This document shows positions 36,860 to 51,155 of a stretch of 64,000 nucleotides of DNA, in pieces (the first letter of the stretch is position 1; every line of letters starts with the position of its first letter). Source of the DNA: Acridotheres tristis (lineage: Eukaryota; Chordata; Aves; Passeriformes; Sturnidae). A program made the translations under genes and the position numbers. The DNA is taken from positions 18,036,949 through 18,100,948 of the forward strand of contig CM072894.1 of the NCBI GenBank assembly GCA_037013685.1. The letters run 5' to 3'. The notes beneath the pieces were generated by a model, which was given only the letters and a program-made list of their open reading frames with translations, was not told the DNA's origin and did no database searches.

Positions 36860-38280
36860 CTTCCAGTACATAAGGGTGTCCAGGAATATTTATAGGAGCT
36901 GGCACTCTTCATGCTGCTAGTGACAAGCCAGCATGGAAAGAACAATAAATCAGATGTGCTTTGAGGAGGACCTCAGCCCTTGCTAACTCACAAAGTATCT
37001 TACTGAATCTTCTTCACATAAGTGCTGCTAATGGAAAGGATGGAAAAAATATATACGAATGCGTAGAAAGAATGATTAATCCTTAGCAACTCCAGTGTAC
37101 TTAAAGCTCTTACCTGGATTCATTGCATAAGAGAAATAGATTATATTTAATAATTTTCAGTGTCAAGTTCTTTGTGGTCTATAGCTCAAGTGTAGTTACC
37201 TGATTCACTGAACACACAGAACCTGAAGGAGTAAAAAGTCCTATAGAAAGATATAAAATAAAACAAAACCAAGCTTCACTATCACCTTGGATCCCCCCCA
37301 ACAATTGTGGTGAACTAGAATTCTGTTTATTCAGATGGAGTGTGCTCATAGTGCCAAGAGCCATAGACTGCTAGGGAAATTAGTGTAGCCTCTTTGATGT
37401 CATGTGCATCCCAGAATCTGTAACACACTGCTGAAACTGTGAGCATATCCTTTTGTTTATAACCCTAAACAGAACCATTTGAATACACACACTGAAAGAA
37501 CTTGTAACAGAAGCAATGCATTTTCTTCCACCCAGTGATTCATTACGTACAGCTTCATTTTGGATACTGCAGTTATGTGCAAAGCCATATGCTTTAGATT
37601 ATAAAGCACACTGAGCAAACCATAAGTTTTTCAAGATGGTATGTAAAGGCTGTTTTTGCATCTGTTTGTTGCCAACGACCCAGATGACACTGTAATTAGA
37701 ACAACAAATATTTTATGTGAAATCAATCATTTTGCTGTCTCTGAACCCTGAGACAATGGCTTTTAGATACACTTTGTTGAGAAACAAGACCCATAAATAG
37801 TTAGAATCTTGGCTTTTTGCTGTTTTTTATTCTTTTCAACAGAGTTCTGATCCTTCAGTACTTGTCAGTTCTTTCAGTCTCTAGTGTGAGTGATTTGACT
37901 GTAGAGGAAAAAGGCAGAGATTAAACAAAGCATACCAAAGAACTAAACTATCAGTGACTAACATGGGTAAGAGTCAAAGCTGTCAGCAAACAGCACGCTT
38001 CTACAAGTATGGTCCTGAAGACATCTTCCTGTATGCTGAATACACAGAAGCCCTTATAAACCCTGCACATAATAACATCTAATAGCGGGTTCCAGAGGTA
38101 TGGCAATCAGTCAAAGTCCAAGAGGTTTACACAAATACAACTGTAACTTCAGGGAAAAATAATTCGTGCCAAACCATCTGAATGGCAGAAACTACTTCTG
38201 GACAATGCAGAAAACTTAATTGATCGTTATTTTTCTTTCCTTCCTCAAACTTTACCCAAGGTGGAAGTTTTTGGTTAACT

Positions 38281-38900
38281 CATAAAATCATAGAATAGCC
38301 TGGGTTGAAAGGAACATTAAAGATCATCTAGTTTCAACTCCCCTAATATGGGCAGGGACATCTGCCATTACACCAGGTTGTTCAGAGCTCCACCCAGCCT
38401 GACCTTGAACACTTCCACAGATGAGGCATCTACAAGTTCTCTGGGCAACCTATTCCAGTTCCTCACCAGTCTAAGAATAAAGAATTTCTTCCTAATATCT
38501 AATCTAAACCTATTCTCTTTCAGTTTGAAGCCATTCCCTTTTTACTGAGACTACATTTCCTTGTGAAAAGTTCTTCTCCATCTTTCTTGTGAGCCCCCTT
38601 TTTAGGTACTGAAGACTACAATTAGGTCATTCCAAAGCCACCTTTTCTCCAGGCGGAACAATCTCAATTGTCTCATCCTTTCTTCATTGGAGTGGTGCTC
38701 CATTCCTATAGTCAACTTGGTGGCCCACCTCTGAACTTGGACCAACATATTCATGCCTTTCCTGTACTCAGAAACCCAGAGCTGGATGCAGCACTCCAGG
38801 TGGAGTCTCACAAAAGCGGAGTAGAGGCACAGAATCGCCTCCCATGATCTGCTGGCATGCTGCTGAGGATGCATCCCACCATACAGCTGGCTTGTGATCT
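38281..38900 (-). mobile_element. CR1 LINE, 5'-truncated
   Basis: The left end is the reverse complement of the CR1 3' terminus (...CTATGATTTTATG type), so the element lies on the minus strand. The minus-strand frame 38967-38602 includes the conserved end of the CR1 reverse transcriptase, with LYSAFVRLHLECCIQLW, VQRWATKL and RLEKRWLWNDLI. It then hits a stop where an intact copy would continue. The 5' limit near 38900 is approximate. Confidence 0.92.
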
Positions 38901-41900
38901 TTTCAGAAGAGATAGTTACTAATGGAAACCAGGCCATTCTGGGTATGCTGGAATTACTACATATCACAGCCTATTTCCTACTTCTAGAGGACCTGGATAA
39001 TACAATAGCCACCAGGTGATAAAAAATATCTCTCTCACATAATAATGTGAGCTAAGTGACATCTCTCTCACTGTTTGAGCAATGCCGTATGATCAATACA
39101 AGTTAATGAAGAACTTTACAGCAGAAAAGCCTACCCAGAACAATTAAATACAAAAAGATCACTTCCAGATCAAGACATCCCTGAGCCACAAACCACATTT
39201 GGCTGGAGACTGTTCTGGGCAAGTATCTCTGCTTGCCCTACTTTTGTACTATACTCTAGGCTTCTCCTTTTGGTTACTTTGAGAAAGAGAAAATTAGGAC
39301 AAATAGATTTGGAGGGGACTGGAAATGTTCTTTTTTTATGTGTAGGTGGTTTTTTTGTGTTTTTTGTGTGTAAAGTTGCTAATATTCAAATGGCCAGGAA
39401 AGAGAGCAACTTAAAATATATAAATTCAAGCAGAACAAATCCCTAAGAGACACCTGAAATGGAGGCTGAGGTAACTTCTCACAAGGCAAATATCAGAATC
39501 TTCACTGTAAAGATATTTCAAGATCAATTTTAACTGTTTATGACAGGAAGGTTGTATTACACTTGCCTCTTTGCTAGCAGTACACCAGATCAGCCTGAGC
39601 TTCTGGAAGGCTGAAGCTGAAACTCTGTACAAAGATGAAGACAAAACAAATCCAGTAATTTTTCAGTTTCCTGCACATGCCCCATTTTCCCTTCTCAATG
39701 AGTTTTTATCTGAGGTACTAGTCCTAAAGTAGAAACACCTATCCTAGGGACACCTACACAGGCATTGTGCACTCAGAGGTTTGCCACGATGCAAGCTTAT
39801 CTCTTCAGCATTATGCCATGGTTGGGAATCAGGCTGTTGATGCGGTTTATTTATTTACTGAAGTTAAAGAAAATAGGACTAGAAAGAATCTCAAGTGACA
39901 ATTTTGACATGCCAAAGTAAAACCATGCACCATGTCGGAGGTAGGAGAAATTTTCAAAATTGCTCATAAACAAAAGCTATCAAAAAACTTCTCACAAACA
40001 CAACATCAACAATGGTGCAACTCATGACACTTCTGCAGCTATTTCTTCAAAGAATTAGGACAACTATTTAGTCAATATGATTAAATAAATAGCTTTGGTG
40101 ACTTTGAAGTACAAATCCTAAATAATATCACAATATCATCAGTTTTAGAGATAGTCTCCAAAACACACTTGGAGCTACTAATACACAAGTTTTCAAACTG
40201 CAGATTGTGGATCTTAAGAGCTGCATCTCATGTGCTACTATGCTTCAGAAAACTCACTGGACACTTGGCATTGGTTCATCTTGTTGATCCTAGCTAAGAA
40301 AAGCAAAGCATGCAGGGAAAAAGATGAAACAAACATGAAAAGTAAACAGTGAGATTAACTTTTAAAAATAGTCAAAACATTCAGTGCATTAAAGAGGAGT
40401 AACAAATCACAAATATCTTTCTAATACTACTTCTCTACAGAGCCAACTACTGAATTTGCCAAAAATGCATTGTACAACTGTGGGGAGTTAGTCTGTGTGA
40501 TCAAAAGTAGGGCAGGAGGCAATCTGTAAGTTCACACTCTATTAAGATGTGGTTCATAATGGTCTGTGTTTCAGAGTTGCTGTTGTAGCATATAGCCTGG
40601 ATACGCTTAAAGGTAATCCCTCACCTTCTTCCACACTGTAATAATAGCATTTTTATCCCATGCCCTCAGAGATTAAGCCACTTGATTGACTTTGAATTCT
40701 GGACACACAGGAAATTTGTATTAATTTAGCATAAAGATGAGGCGCAATAAAGGCTCTGTGGAACCACAACAGCATGGTCTCTAAGGTTTTGTTCGTTACA
40801 GAAACACAATTTGCATATCTAAAGGCTTGAAACCATGGGTCCATATTGATACAACTAGTATCTCAAATTTGAGTGTAGCAGATTCAGCATATATTTCAAA
40901 GAATAAATGGTAGAAGCCCAAGATAAAAGTCTCAGTAGATTTCTTCATTAAGAAAGAAGGTCTTTTTCTGAATTCAAGGTAGTTGGCAGCAGTAACTTTT
41001 AAAGGAGATATGAAAGCAAACTTGACTGAAGCCTGTAAAAACACCACTAGGTAGATATTTGCTTCCTGGCGTTGCTACAGTACTTTGGTCTGACATTTGT
41101 AAATGTTGGAAGTAAAGGAGACAGCTTGGCTAGATAAAAGAAACTAATGCTGCTGACCTAAGTTCTACAGCAATCCATTCATTTAAGGAGTTGCTAAGTG
41201 CTACTGGGATCCTCAATTAGTGATAGTTCAGAAGTGATGTACAGATCAAACTCAGGCCACTAAATTCTGAAGAAATATTTTGAAACAAAAACTGAAGAAG
41301 CATAGGCAAACTATTCAGCCAATGACAGATTTTGAAAAATAAGCAGGAGTAGAAAAAACCTCCAGGCTTTAAAGATGTCTGTTAATCTGTGAAAGAGCAT
41401 CTAGGTTTGTTTTTTGTATTACTTCCAAATCCAAATCACAACCTTTTATTGACAACTCACACTATGAATCTAGTGGAAGAATTCTAGACACATAAAAAGA
41501 AGGGCTCATCATTTTCAGTGGTGCAGTTCCTTATCTTTCATCTTGAAGTTGTAGATGTGACTGTCCAGTAATACGAAAGAAAATTCAGAAAATGTAGAAG
41601 AGCTCTTTAAAGAAAAGTGAGAGAAGTCTGCAAAGAATTCCAACCTTGGGATCTCAGTAATACTATAGCAAATTTAAGCTATATATTTCATGATAATTAG
41701 CAACACCACCTGTAGTAAGAGTTTGGAGAGTGCAAAGCCCACGGAATATTTATAATTTGCATCCAGTCTTTCCTAAATGCTTCTAGAGAAAATTCTGGTG
41801 AAGATTTCAGCTCACAGGGGCAGAGGAAGATGCACACATATGTGCACATATACAAATACAGAAAGCTGACCTGCTGGTATTATAGCGACTTGCTTATGTG

Positions 41901-44900
41901 ACAGTATGTTGTTTGCTCTAAAATCACTGTTCTTGACAGGGCATAGTTTGCATTAATGTATCAGCTCACTGTATTATATTCCCCTCTGAACACAATCCTT
42001 ATACTTGAATGTTTTTTAAAATGGTAAATGCTACGGAATTAGTTAGAGTCTTCATTTTTCTCAGAAATACACGACTAATTCAAGTGACTTTGATGACATT
42101 TCATTCCTCAGAACTGATGAACTCTTCAGAAAAATGTGCACTGATTTCAGGGTTCAAACTGAGGCACTGGAAAGCTGATTTCTAAACCATTACAGTTTAC
42201 CCCTTCTGGAAAATCAGGCTCCTCCATGGTGTGTTACTGCAGGTACACAGAATTTCTTGTCACTGCAGAAAATACAGGTTAAGTGATTTCTAGATTTTTT
42301 TTTTCAAAGTTGATGTGGATATGTTTTTCACCTCTTAATTACTACAGGTAATTGATTTTTTTCAACCTCTTTCTTACAAGTCTATACTAGATTCTTGGCT
42401 GCTATTGAATAGTGTATCCCTATAGAGTAGCTTGTGATAGAACATCAAAATCTGTTTGTGTCCTGATTCTGTACTTGTGTCTGTGGGTATTGCAGAGTAT
42501 GCAAAGTTTGTGAATTAACACTTTATTAATTACTGTGCACTAATTCCTTGTGTAAATGACCCACAAAGGACCCCACAGAGTTACAACATGAACAAACCGG
42601 GGTGTTGCAAGTGTACCTATTGCCACAGAATGCCACTTCTGATTTCTCTCTTTTGGATAGCCAGGAAGTACAGCCATATTAACATGACTCTCTTCCATAA
42701 CATTTCCTACTTCTCAGTAGGACTAATTAGCTTAGGCACGGCACTGCACTCATCCAGCTATACTGCCTCCAGGGTCTGATTCACATCTAGCTTGAGCAGC
42801 TTTGCAAAGCACTTGTATGCGTTGAGTTACTATATATCATAAATTTATATTATGACTTACTCTATACTAACTTTCCCGTGGAGACAAAACCTAAAAATCA
42901 GCTTTACCACTGTGAACACAGTCATCAAAGTCTCCTACTGAAGTAATGTTGTAATAAAAATGGAAATATCCTGACCCCAGTAGGAAGGCTCATATCCTGA
43001 AAACACTAACATGAGTGCACACCTTCACTACTATAACTAGTTCCTCTGAAGCCACCTCCAACACCAAGCATATGAATACAAGGGAAAAATTGGAAAGTAT
43101 CAGAAAAAACATTAACATGGCTTACATAAATAAGACTAAATGAAAATTTGCAACAGAATTTTAACTCCAGTCTTTAGAAAGGCCTGGCACTGTGAAGTAA
43201 AAGGCTATGGGCAGAGAGAATATGCATTTCTGTTCACTTGTAGAAGATATAGTAAATTCTTTAAGTTCATCACTCAGTCTATCTACACAATACTCAAATT
43301 AACTCATGAAGTAGTCATAAGTCAAAGATAATTGTATATATTTATACAATATATCTACTTATACAAGAAGCAGCAGTAGCTTGTGCCACTGTTCAAGAAA
43401 GACTTGAGTGCCCAAACACTAGCTGGGAACCTGGGATCACCAAAAGAAGGCTGAGCTCATCAGAGTTCAGTGAAACACCAAGTTAAGAGAGAGTCCAAGG
43501 GGACCATGGAGCTGAGAGAGCATGGCTGATTACCTTTTCTAGTTTTGTTTTTGGAATGAAAATAGTCAGAAGCAAATGTTTCATGTCCTATCACATATCA
43601 CACCACTAAAGAGGCGGCAAAGTTTGTCCTTCGTGTAGAAACAAAAGGACAAAACCAAAAATCCTTCCTGCACTGTGTTTTTCTTATAATTTTAACGAAT
43701 TTATGGCAAACCTGTAAATAAGAAGTAGTCTGCTGCTGCCAAAATGTAACTACAATGGCATCAAAACATATTTCTAAAATCTAATAAAAATAGAACTTTG
43801 GCAATTTAACTTAGAACATCAGAAAAATGTGCTTAATGTCCATGCTCAATGAGGGAAAAAGTCAGTGACATCACAAAAACTGACCATGTTTTGGATTCTG
43901 GTTTTGGGGTTTCTTTTGATGGTATCAAAAGATGGCATTTGAAGATGAGAAACTATTGAAGTAGCACACAAAGTCAATAAAATGATCTCACTGCACTTGC
44001 CAATGTGCATAAGGGATTTTATCTTTAAAAATAGCCTAGTATTTAGTTGTCTAAGTTCCAAATGGCATTTTATGGATGAACACGCCTAAAGATTTCTGAA
44101 ATGTGTTCCTACTTTTTGGCTATTAGCATTCTATAGCAGGATAATTTAAACCTTCTTTCAGTTTTGGGTACTCAAGATCACAGTTCTGCATACTTCTAAA
44201 GGGAGGAAGTTCCACCTATGTGGAAGGAAAGCATCCCAATAAAAACCACAAAGCACAGCCATTGATAGGCCCTATTCAGGAAGTGCCATGACCAGATAAC
44301 TGTAAAGTGTCTAACCTGACTTAGAAGTTAATGAGGCTACGTTTTTTTATCAATTTGTTCCCTCACTAATACTGGAATTTTAGGGCAACAGAAACTTTTT
44401 CTTCTGAATTCAGGTCACATTAACTAACAGTTTCAGCTGAAATAACATGAAAAAACTTCAGAGATGTTGAAAGAATTCATTCTGGCATCTCAAAAAACAA
44501 AACATTTTGATTTTGTCACAAGGGGACTCCTTTCCCAAAACAGAGGAGGTAGTGCTGCCACCCCTGATATCCAAAAACTCAGTGATTAGGCCATGTTCTT
44601 AGATTATGAAAGATGTAGCTTCAAGCACCTCCTTTAAATGATTTGGTACAGGGACCTGAACCCAAACATCACGCTTCTCAGGAGAGTAGCCTAACTGCTT
44701 GGTTAGAAAATATTCTTAGGTAGGTTTCTCAGCCTCATTTGTTGAAAGTGTCCCACTTTACATAAAGTATTTAAATATTCATTCAAACAGAGATTGAAAG
44801 CCAGGTGCTGGCCCCCTTTTTCTCTGACTGCTCAAATTACCAGGATCTCAAGTCATTCACATGCTCTCTGTTTCTGTGGCCTACTTACTATTTAATGTAC

Positions 44901-47900
44901 ATTCCACTGATGGGAGAAAGGGGAGAAGGAGAAAATGCTTTCTTCTCTGAACTTCAGTATTGGCCTTGGGCATAGTCCAGACCAATGAGAATGTGGGTCG
45001 GTGAAACTTTTGAGCCTTAACTTTGGAAGGATAGTAACATGGAAGGTAAGAAATGATCACTTTCTAACACATAGAGTAGATAAAAATGAAGTAGTTTAAT
45101 GACAAGAAATAGTATTACTTGAAGGAGAAAGAAGTGAGACATCTGCATCTATTTGTATCCAATGTTTATCCCTATTGGCACAATTAATAAAAGCTATGCA
45201 TAAATCACAGAAAGTTCATTAAATCCACTGGCTCAGGCTGCTGACTAATTGGTAAATACACACTCAATAAAAATGTAAAATGTATGCCAACTCCACATTG
45301 TAAAGCTGTTTTCTAGTTAAGAAGTCTCTGCTTCTCTGTGGCTTTTCCAACAGAGCTTGATTTTCACAGTTATTGATCTCAGGGAAACAATAATGCCCAG
45401 AACAGTACCAAAAGACCTTAGAATCAGAAAACAAAAAGCAACTCTACCAGGCTTACAGAGAACAAGAAGTTTACTATCCCATGCCTAGGGCAATTTTCTA
45501 ACACACCCATGAATTTAAGGTCTGCTGATGCCTGCTCGGTACAATTCAACAGACTATTTTAGTCACTCCTTTATGAATGTGGCCTTCAGTACTTGCTTCT
45601 GCAATGTTGCCTTCAAGTAGTCCAACATGAAGCTATCACTGCCTAGCAAAACTTTGCATCTTTTAAATGTCAATTCTGATAAATTAAAGGTCTGGGAACT
45701 ACGCAGGCCTTTGCAGACAGGCAACCGAACACTACCAGAATTTGACACAAACAAAAACTGATTATAAAAAACATGACAAGTATCAGAGTGCCTGAGGCTG
45801 GAGAAGGTCACAGAAGACCATCTCCACTCATTTGGAAAGGATGAAGAATTTGTGATCCTCAGAACATTCTCCTATTCAGAAGAGGCCAGCACCCACCCAG
45901 CCACAGATTTTTACAGATAGGGAGCTCATAAAAAGGTTTTAATACTTACAATACCTGTGCAAAAATCCATGGAAAGCCTTAAATGAAGGCTCTTTTGCTA
46001 CCATGACTGAAGACTCTGTGGACAGCCTTCCTGACATCAAACAAACCCAGATGTAGAGAGGCCTTGGGAGTTAGCCCAGTGCTTTGTCTGGATCTGACCT
46101 CAAGTTTTCTGTGTTTACATTTTTTCCAAAACATGATTTAGAACAGATGTCACTGGACACCAGAGCTCTTCTCCAAGGCTGGACTAGAAAATCACAGGAA
46201 AAGAAGGAGATACAGACCAGCTCAACTTACATTAGAATATTCATCTGCATAGCAAAGAGAGAGCAGAATCCACACATCTCCAATTTTAGTTTAATTAGAC
46301 TCACAATCAAACATCAGTGCTGGTTTCCCTCTATTAAGGGTCAGGCAAAAGGCTTAGCTTGATTTTGAACAGCCTTACAAACAAGTGGAATATTTTTGTT
46401 TAGGACCATCTCTGCTGTATTCTCTATTTCTGCCATTGACTTTGGCAGTGCCTGAACAACATATTTAAAAGCACTTGCCTCAAACCACACTTATGGTGTG
46501 CATGTTTGAAACAAAGGATGAAATAATGTTGAAAAACAGTATTATGAAACTGATATAGATTTAATAGTGGCTAAATGAAAGAAACGGGAATATGAAACCC
46601 CCTTCTTCTCTAGACAATGTGCGGTGAAATAATCTGTTCGCAATGGAGGGAAAAAGCTCAAAAAGAAACATTTGGAAACAATACAATGACATATGGTCCC
46701 ATATGTTGAATCTATAACACTTCCTAATTCCTTCAGGGTAACATTCACCCTTCTTCTGAACAAATTCCAAATAACTGAGATTTGTCTGAGAGGACTGTAG
46801 GAAGGACCAGAATCTTGCCTCCATACACAGACAAGAGAAGACTATAAAGCAGCTTCACTGCAGTTGCCATTTTATCCATGGCTTCAAGCAACACCAAGAA
46901 TGAAGAATGTTTTTTGATCCCTTTCTAGGTAATTATAATTGCTGATCCATAGGCTCATCCTCATCTCTTCTCCTTGGTTGAGTCTGCTCAAGGCATGTGT
47001 TCCTTGTAGGGTGCTCCGTGGTAAGGAAGGCATGTGCTCAGCTTTCTGAATCATACTAGGACAGCAGTATAGCTGGAGTTGCTTTAGAAGTTATATATAT
47101 ATCAAGCTGCATATTGGTGCTGCTAAGGCATCCTCAGGGCAATTATGCTCTGAGCAGTTTTTGGTGATGCCTTTACAGCCCTTAGGTTTTTGAGACACAG
47201 GATTTCCACTCATAATTCCTGGCCCTACGCTGTTCATCATTATCTGGATGAGGGAGTGAAAGAGGAAAAAGCCTGCAAAATCTGGCTACAGGTTTTATCG
47301 TCTTAGCAAATAGATTTTTAAGTTTACTGAACACAACTGTTTAAACATCTGTCCAGCAATGAAAGCATCTCATACCCAAATGCTCTGAATTAAACTGTGA
47401 TATAATAGCTATTATTGAAATTTTGTAATATTTTGGTGGCTGCATTACTCAGGATTGAGTATATAACTGCCTAGGTGAACAAATTACTGGAGGTAATTAA
47501 GCAGTCACAGTTCTGTTGACTCCTCAGAGCTCTGGAAAGCCAGGCTACCTAGAGCTAAGGTACCTACCTGCAGTTTTCACTGCTGACCCACATGGGTGTA
47601 ACTTCGCACTGCAATACCTCTGTTTGCACATGAAAGGAAAACTTTTCTTGCAACTCTTATTCTTATACTCCTTGTTCTTGGGTTGTTTTGAACTTCAGAT
47701 GCTCCAAAGATGGAATATACTGCTATTTGCCTGGTCATTAAAGTGAAACTCAATGCCCATTTTAAAAGTAATTTCAGCTGTTTACTAATTTGCTTCATTT
47801 TTGCCATGTCTAGTCTGCTTCAGGTGCTAGTAATTAGCTGTATTCATTGACCTATTTTATTTGTATACAAATAGCTTTGAATTTATATACTATTAAATGT

Positions 47901-48469
47901 TATGCATTAGTATTCTTGTTCATACTACTTTAAAATTTGTATTAAATACCATGCCACCCCCAGTCTGCTAGGAAAAGACATCTTTGCATTTTGTTTTTGT
48001 GTTTTACCCAGTTGTGGTGGTAATAACAGGAATTACCTGTGAACATTGGAGGGAATAACACTGCAGCAATTGGCATTTCCACTGAAAAATGACCTATGAA
48101 ATGATGCCTAGATTTTTCAGTTCAGCTGTAATTCATCAATGGAGAGGGGTATTCAAAAGGTGTATTCATGACTGGTATCAGAGGAAGATAAAAAATTGTA
48201 ACGGATAAGAAATGAGATCAATCAAGTCACTAAAAAAACTTCATTTAGCAGAAATCCTGCTGTGAAATCAGAATAAAGGCAGAGAAGCCTTTGTCCGTGA
48301 TTTGGTTGGTTAAGGGAACTAGGCAATATGCCTAAATTAAATCAAAATTTTTCATTTAATTTTCCTTTAACTGATTAAATAAAGCACAGGCTTATTATTT
48401 CCTGCATTCCTCAAAGATACCTTTGTTCTTCACTTTCTAAGTCAAAGCTTGCATTAAGAGAAGTTTCTA

Positions 48470-48635
48470 GGGAATTATAGCATGGTTAGGGTTGGAAGCG
48501 ACCTTTAAGATGGAGTTCTGACCCCTCTGCTACGGGCAGGGACATCTTCCCTGCACCAGCTTGCTCAAAACCCCATCCAACCTGGTCAGTTCCAGGAATG
48601 GGGCATCCACAGCTTCTCTGGGCATGCTGATATTC
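48470..48635 (-). mobile_element. CR1 LINE 3' fragment
   Basis: A short copy of the CR1 3' end in reverse complement: an ATTATAGCATGG-type terminus, then GGTTGGAAG, the GGGCAGGGACATCTTCC block and GGGGCATCCACAGC. It is truncated after about 165 bases and has no coding content left. Confidence 0.88.
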
Positions 48636-49508
48636 TTAAGCATTACATCCTCCACAAACCAATAAACCTAAACATACACAGAAGTATCTTGCAGAGCCTA
48701 GGCACAAGATAAGGAGGCTGAAGAAATTGCAGATGGCTTCTTTGAGCTGCTCTGTAAATTGGCAGCATGTGACATCTAGGAAATACATCTTCCAGCATCA
48801 GACACCAGCTACAATATCCTGTCCATGTAGCAGGATAGCACCTAATAGTTTCAATACTTCAATATTCAAAACCTCTTTTATGCTCAGAGATTCGTGAAAA
48901 GTGTCTCACTACGGTTTGCACACATTGACTTCTACAAATGATCAGTAATACTTGTATGACACACACAGTTACGAGTTAGTTGTCACAGTCTTCTGGAAGC
49001 CTTTTTTCTCAAAGGCAGAAAAATCCACGTGTCTGTACTGAGAACCCTGGTTTCAGGAAAGGTGCAAAATGGCCAATAAAATGATAGTGTGTCCTGCAAA
49101 AGATCTGGCTGCGTACGGAAAAAAATGGCTGTGTCAAGTACAGCTTGAATGAGTTTTGTTCTTGAGTATTAGCTGAGTTGACTGAGATGTGCTTTGCTAC
49201 CTTAGTGACCCAGCTGCCCAGCTCAGCAGTGCTGTCCCAATGGCAATGATCCACAGCAAACACTAGAGCCTAGCATTCAGACCTGCAAACATCAAGTGTT
49301 ACACAACCTAGGCTTACAGAAGGAATTTCTACTGCACAGAGGTGTTGGAGCTGTTGGGAGACTGTCCTTGTCTTGCAATTAGATTGGAAACCACAGTCTT
49401 AAGGCAACACAGGCAGCATCCTAGGAAAGCAATGTGTGCTCTAGGATTAGCATCTTTTCAATTCAGCTCTACTCATTTGGGGTCATTGCCAAGTAGAAGT
49501 CCACCAGA

Positions 49509-49531
49509 ATATATATATATATTTTTTTTTT
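49509..49531. repeat. (AT)n followed by a T run
   Basis: A short AT dinucleotide run joined to a T homopolymer, which is a simple repeat. Confidence 0.85.
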
Positions 49532-51131
49532 CTGGAATACAGCTATAAAGCTATCATAAATACAGAGGAGGATTTGATGAGGATGAGGGCTTCAGATTTC
49601 TGTGTCCCTCACTAAAAGAAGCAGACATCTTTTAAATCCATAGGCAAGGATTAGGAATTTTGCTTCTCGAGCTGTAGGACGGGGCTAAGAATTATCTAGA
49701 CAAAAATTATAAATACAAGGAAGTATGTAAAGAAAGCATTTAAGTTCAGAACCACAATAAACTCCAAGAATAAACTTCTGTCCAGTACATTTCTAGAGGG
49801 CACTAGCCTAACCTTAATGCTGACCCAAGATGAGTTCTATTATCTGACAGATACACAGTCAACAGTACATCCTAAATTTATACATAGGTATTACACACAC
49901 TATAGGAATGAAAAATCTTCCCTCTTTGGGAAATCATTCTGTCTTGATGGGAAAAGATGATTATCCCTCTTCAATCACCATCATTTCCTCTTCTCCAGCT
50001 CTTAAAAGGGCAATGAAGGCATGGCTACTAGAAACCATTTCAAAATCTAAACCAAGATGGGGCTGAAGATGAATGGTATGGGGAGGGAAGGATATACCTA
50101 TCTGTATATTTATTTCCAAAACTATTCATTGTGCCACTTGCTTACTTCTCTTTGGTTCTTGTCTCTGCTTGTCAAAGTGCTTACCAACAAACTGTTTATC
50201 TGGTGTCTACAATACCTCTGTCAGAATGTGACTTGGCATCAGCAGCGTGTCAGCCTGTGCCAGTGACAAGTGATGCTGGTCAGTCTCCCCCCACTGTAAT
50301 CTATATTACCTTTTTTTTTTTTAATGTGAACTTGACACTATTAGCCCAACACCAATACTTGGAAACTCACCTCTCTTCTTCTTTAATATTTGGAAATACT
50401 TAAAGAGTTTCAGGAAAATATTTTCATGGAATGTTTGATGTAAAAAATGCTCCAAGGCAGATAGATTTCTCTGGTTAACATTTCAAAATTGCTTCAAGAC
50501 TGAATGAACCATGTGATGATATACTTCTGTGTTTTCATTTTCCAGCTGGAAAATTAAAATGTATTCAATATTAAAAAGGTCTTTTACAAAATACACAGAA
50601 ACTATTAAAAACAGTACCTGGGCTATTCTGCAGGAAAGTGAACAGAAAAAAACCACATCGGGGATATAAGGCCCTGTAGCCACTCAGCAGTCCACAAAAC
50701 AACTTCAGTGAGCTTAACCACATCCTTCCTTCCCAGGGAAACCATGACTCAGAAGGCACAGAGCCAATGCACTCTTGCCAGATATTTGAAATGACAACTG
50801 AGAAAAAAAAAGCATTAACTCACCCAGGACAAAGCTCAGGTTCTTCTAGATGGACCCACGCTGGTACCTTTGTGAAATCATCCTTAGACTGACTGCAAGA
50901 AGGGACACAGTGTGCAAGTGCTACATCTACCTAGTATTTCCTAGAAGAGGACAAGAAGCAGATGGGTCTATATCCCCACTTAGCACCTGTCGGATTGGCT
51001 AAACTGGCTTTACAGACATGCAGTTGGGAATGTTTTACAGCACTCTCCTTCACATCCTTACTCTAGTTGACTGCATTTTTCCTTCTACGTTAAACTGCCT
51101 CTTGCATTAAGAAGGCAGTTCCTAGACAACT

Positions 51132-51155
51132 TTGTTCCATGCATGCATGGAACAA
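51132..51155. repeat. 24-bp perfect palindrome
   Basis: The 24 bases centred between 51143 and 51144 read identically on both strands, with core ATGCATGCAT inside GTTCC...GGAAC arms. The symmetry ends one base beyond each side. It is not part of a recognised element. Confidence 0.95.

Noticed and set aside
43500..43600. Minus-strand exon-like segment (DMKHLLLTIF...) ending at GTAATC
   Set aside because: The acceptor has no pyrimidine tract and the peptide is not myosin-like. Comparable pseudo-exons appear throughout the region by chance.
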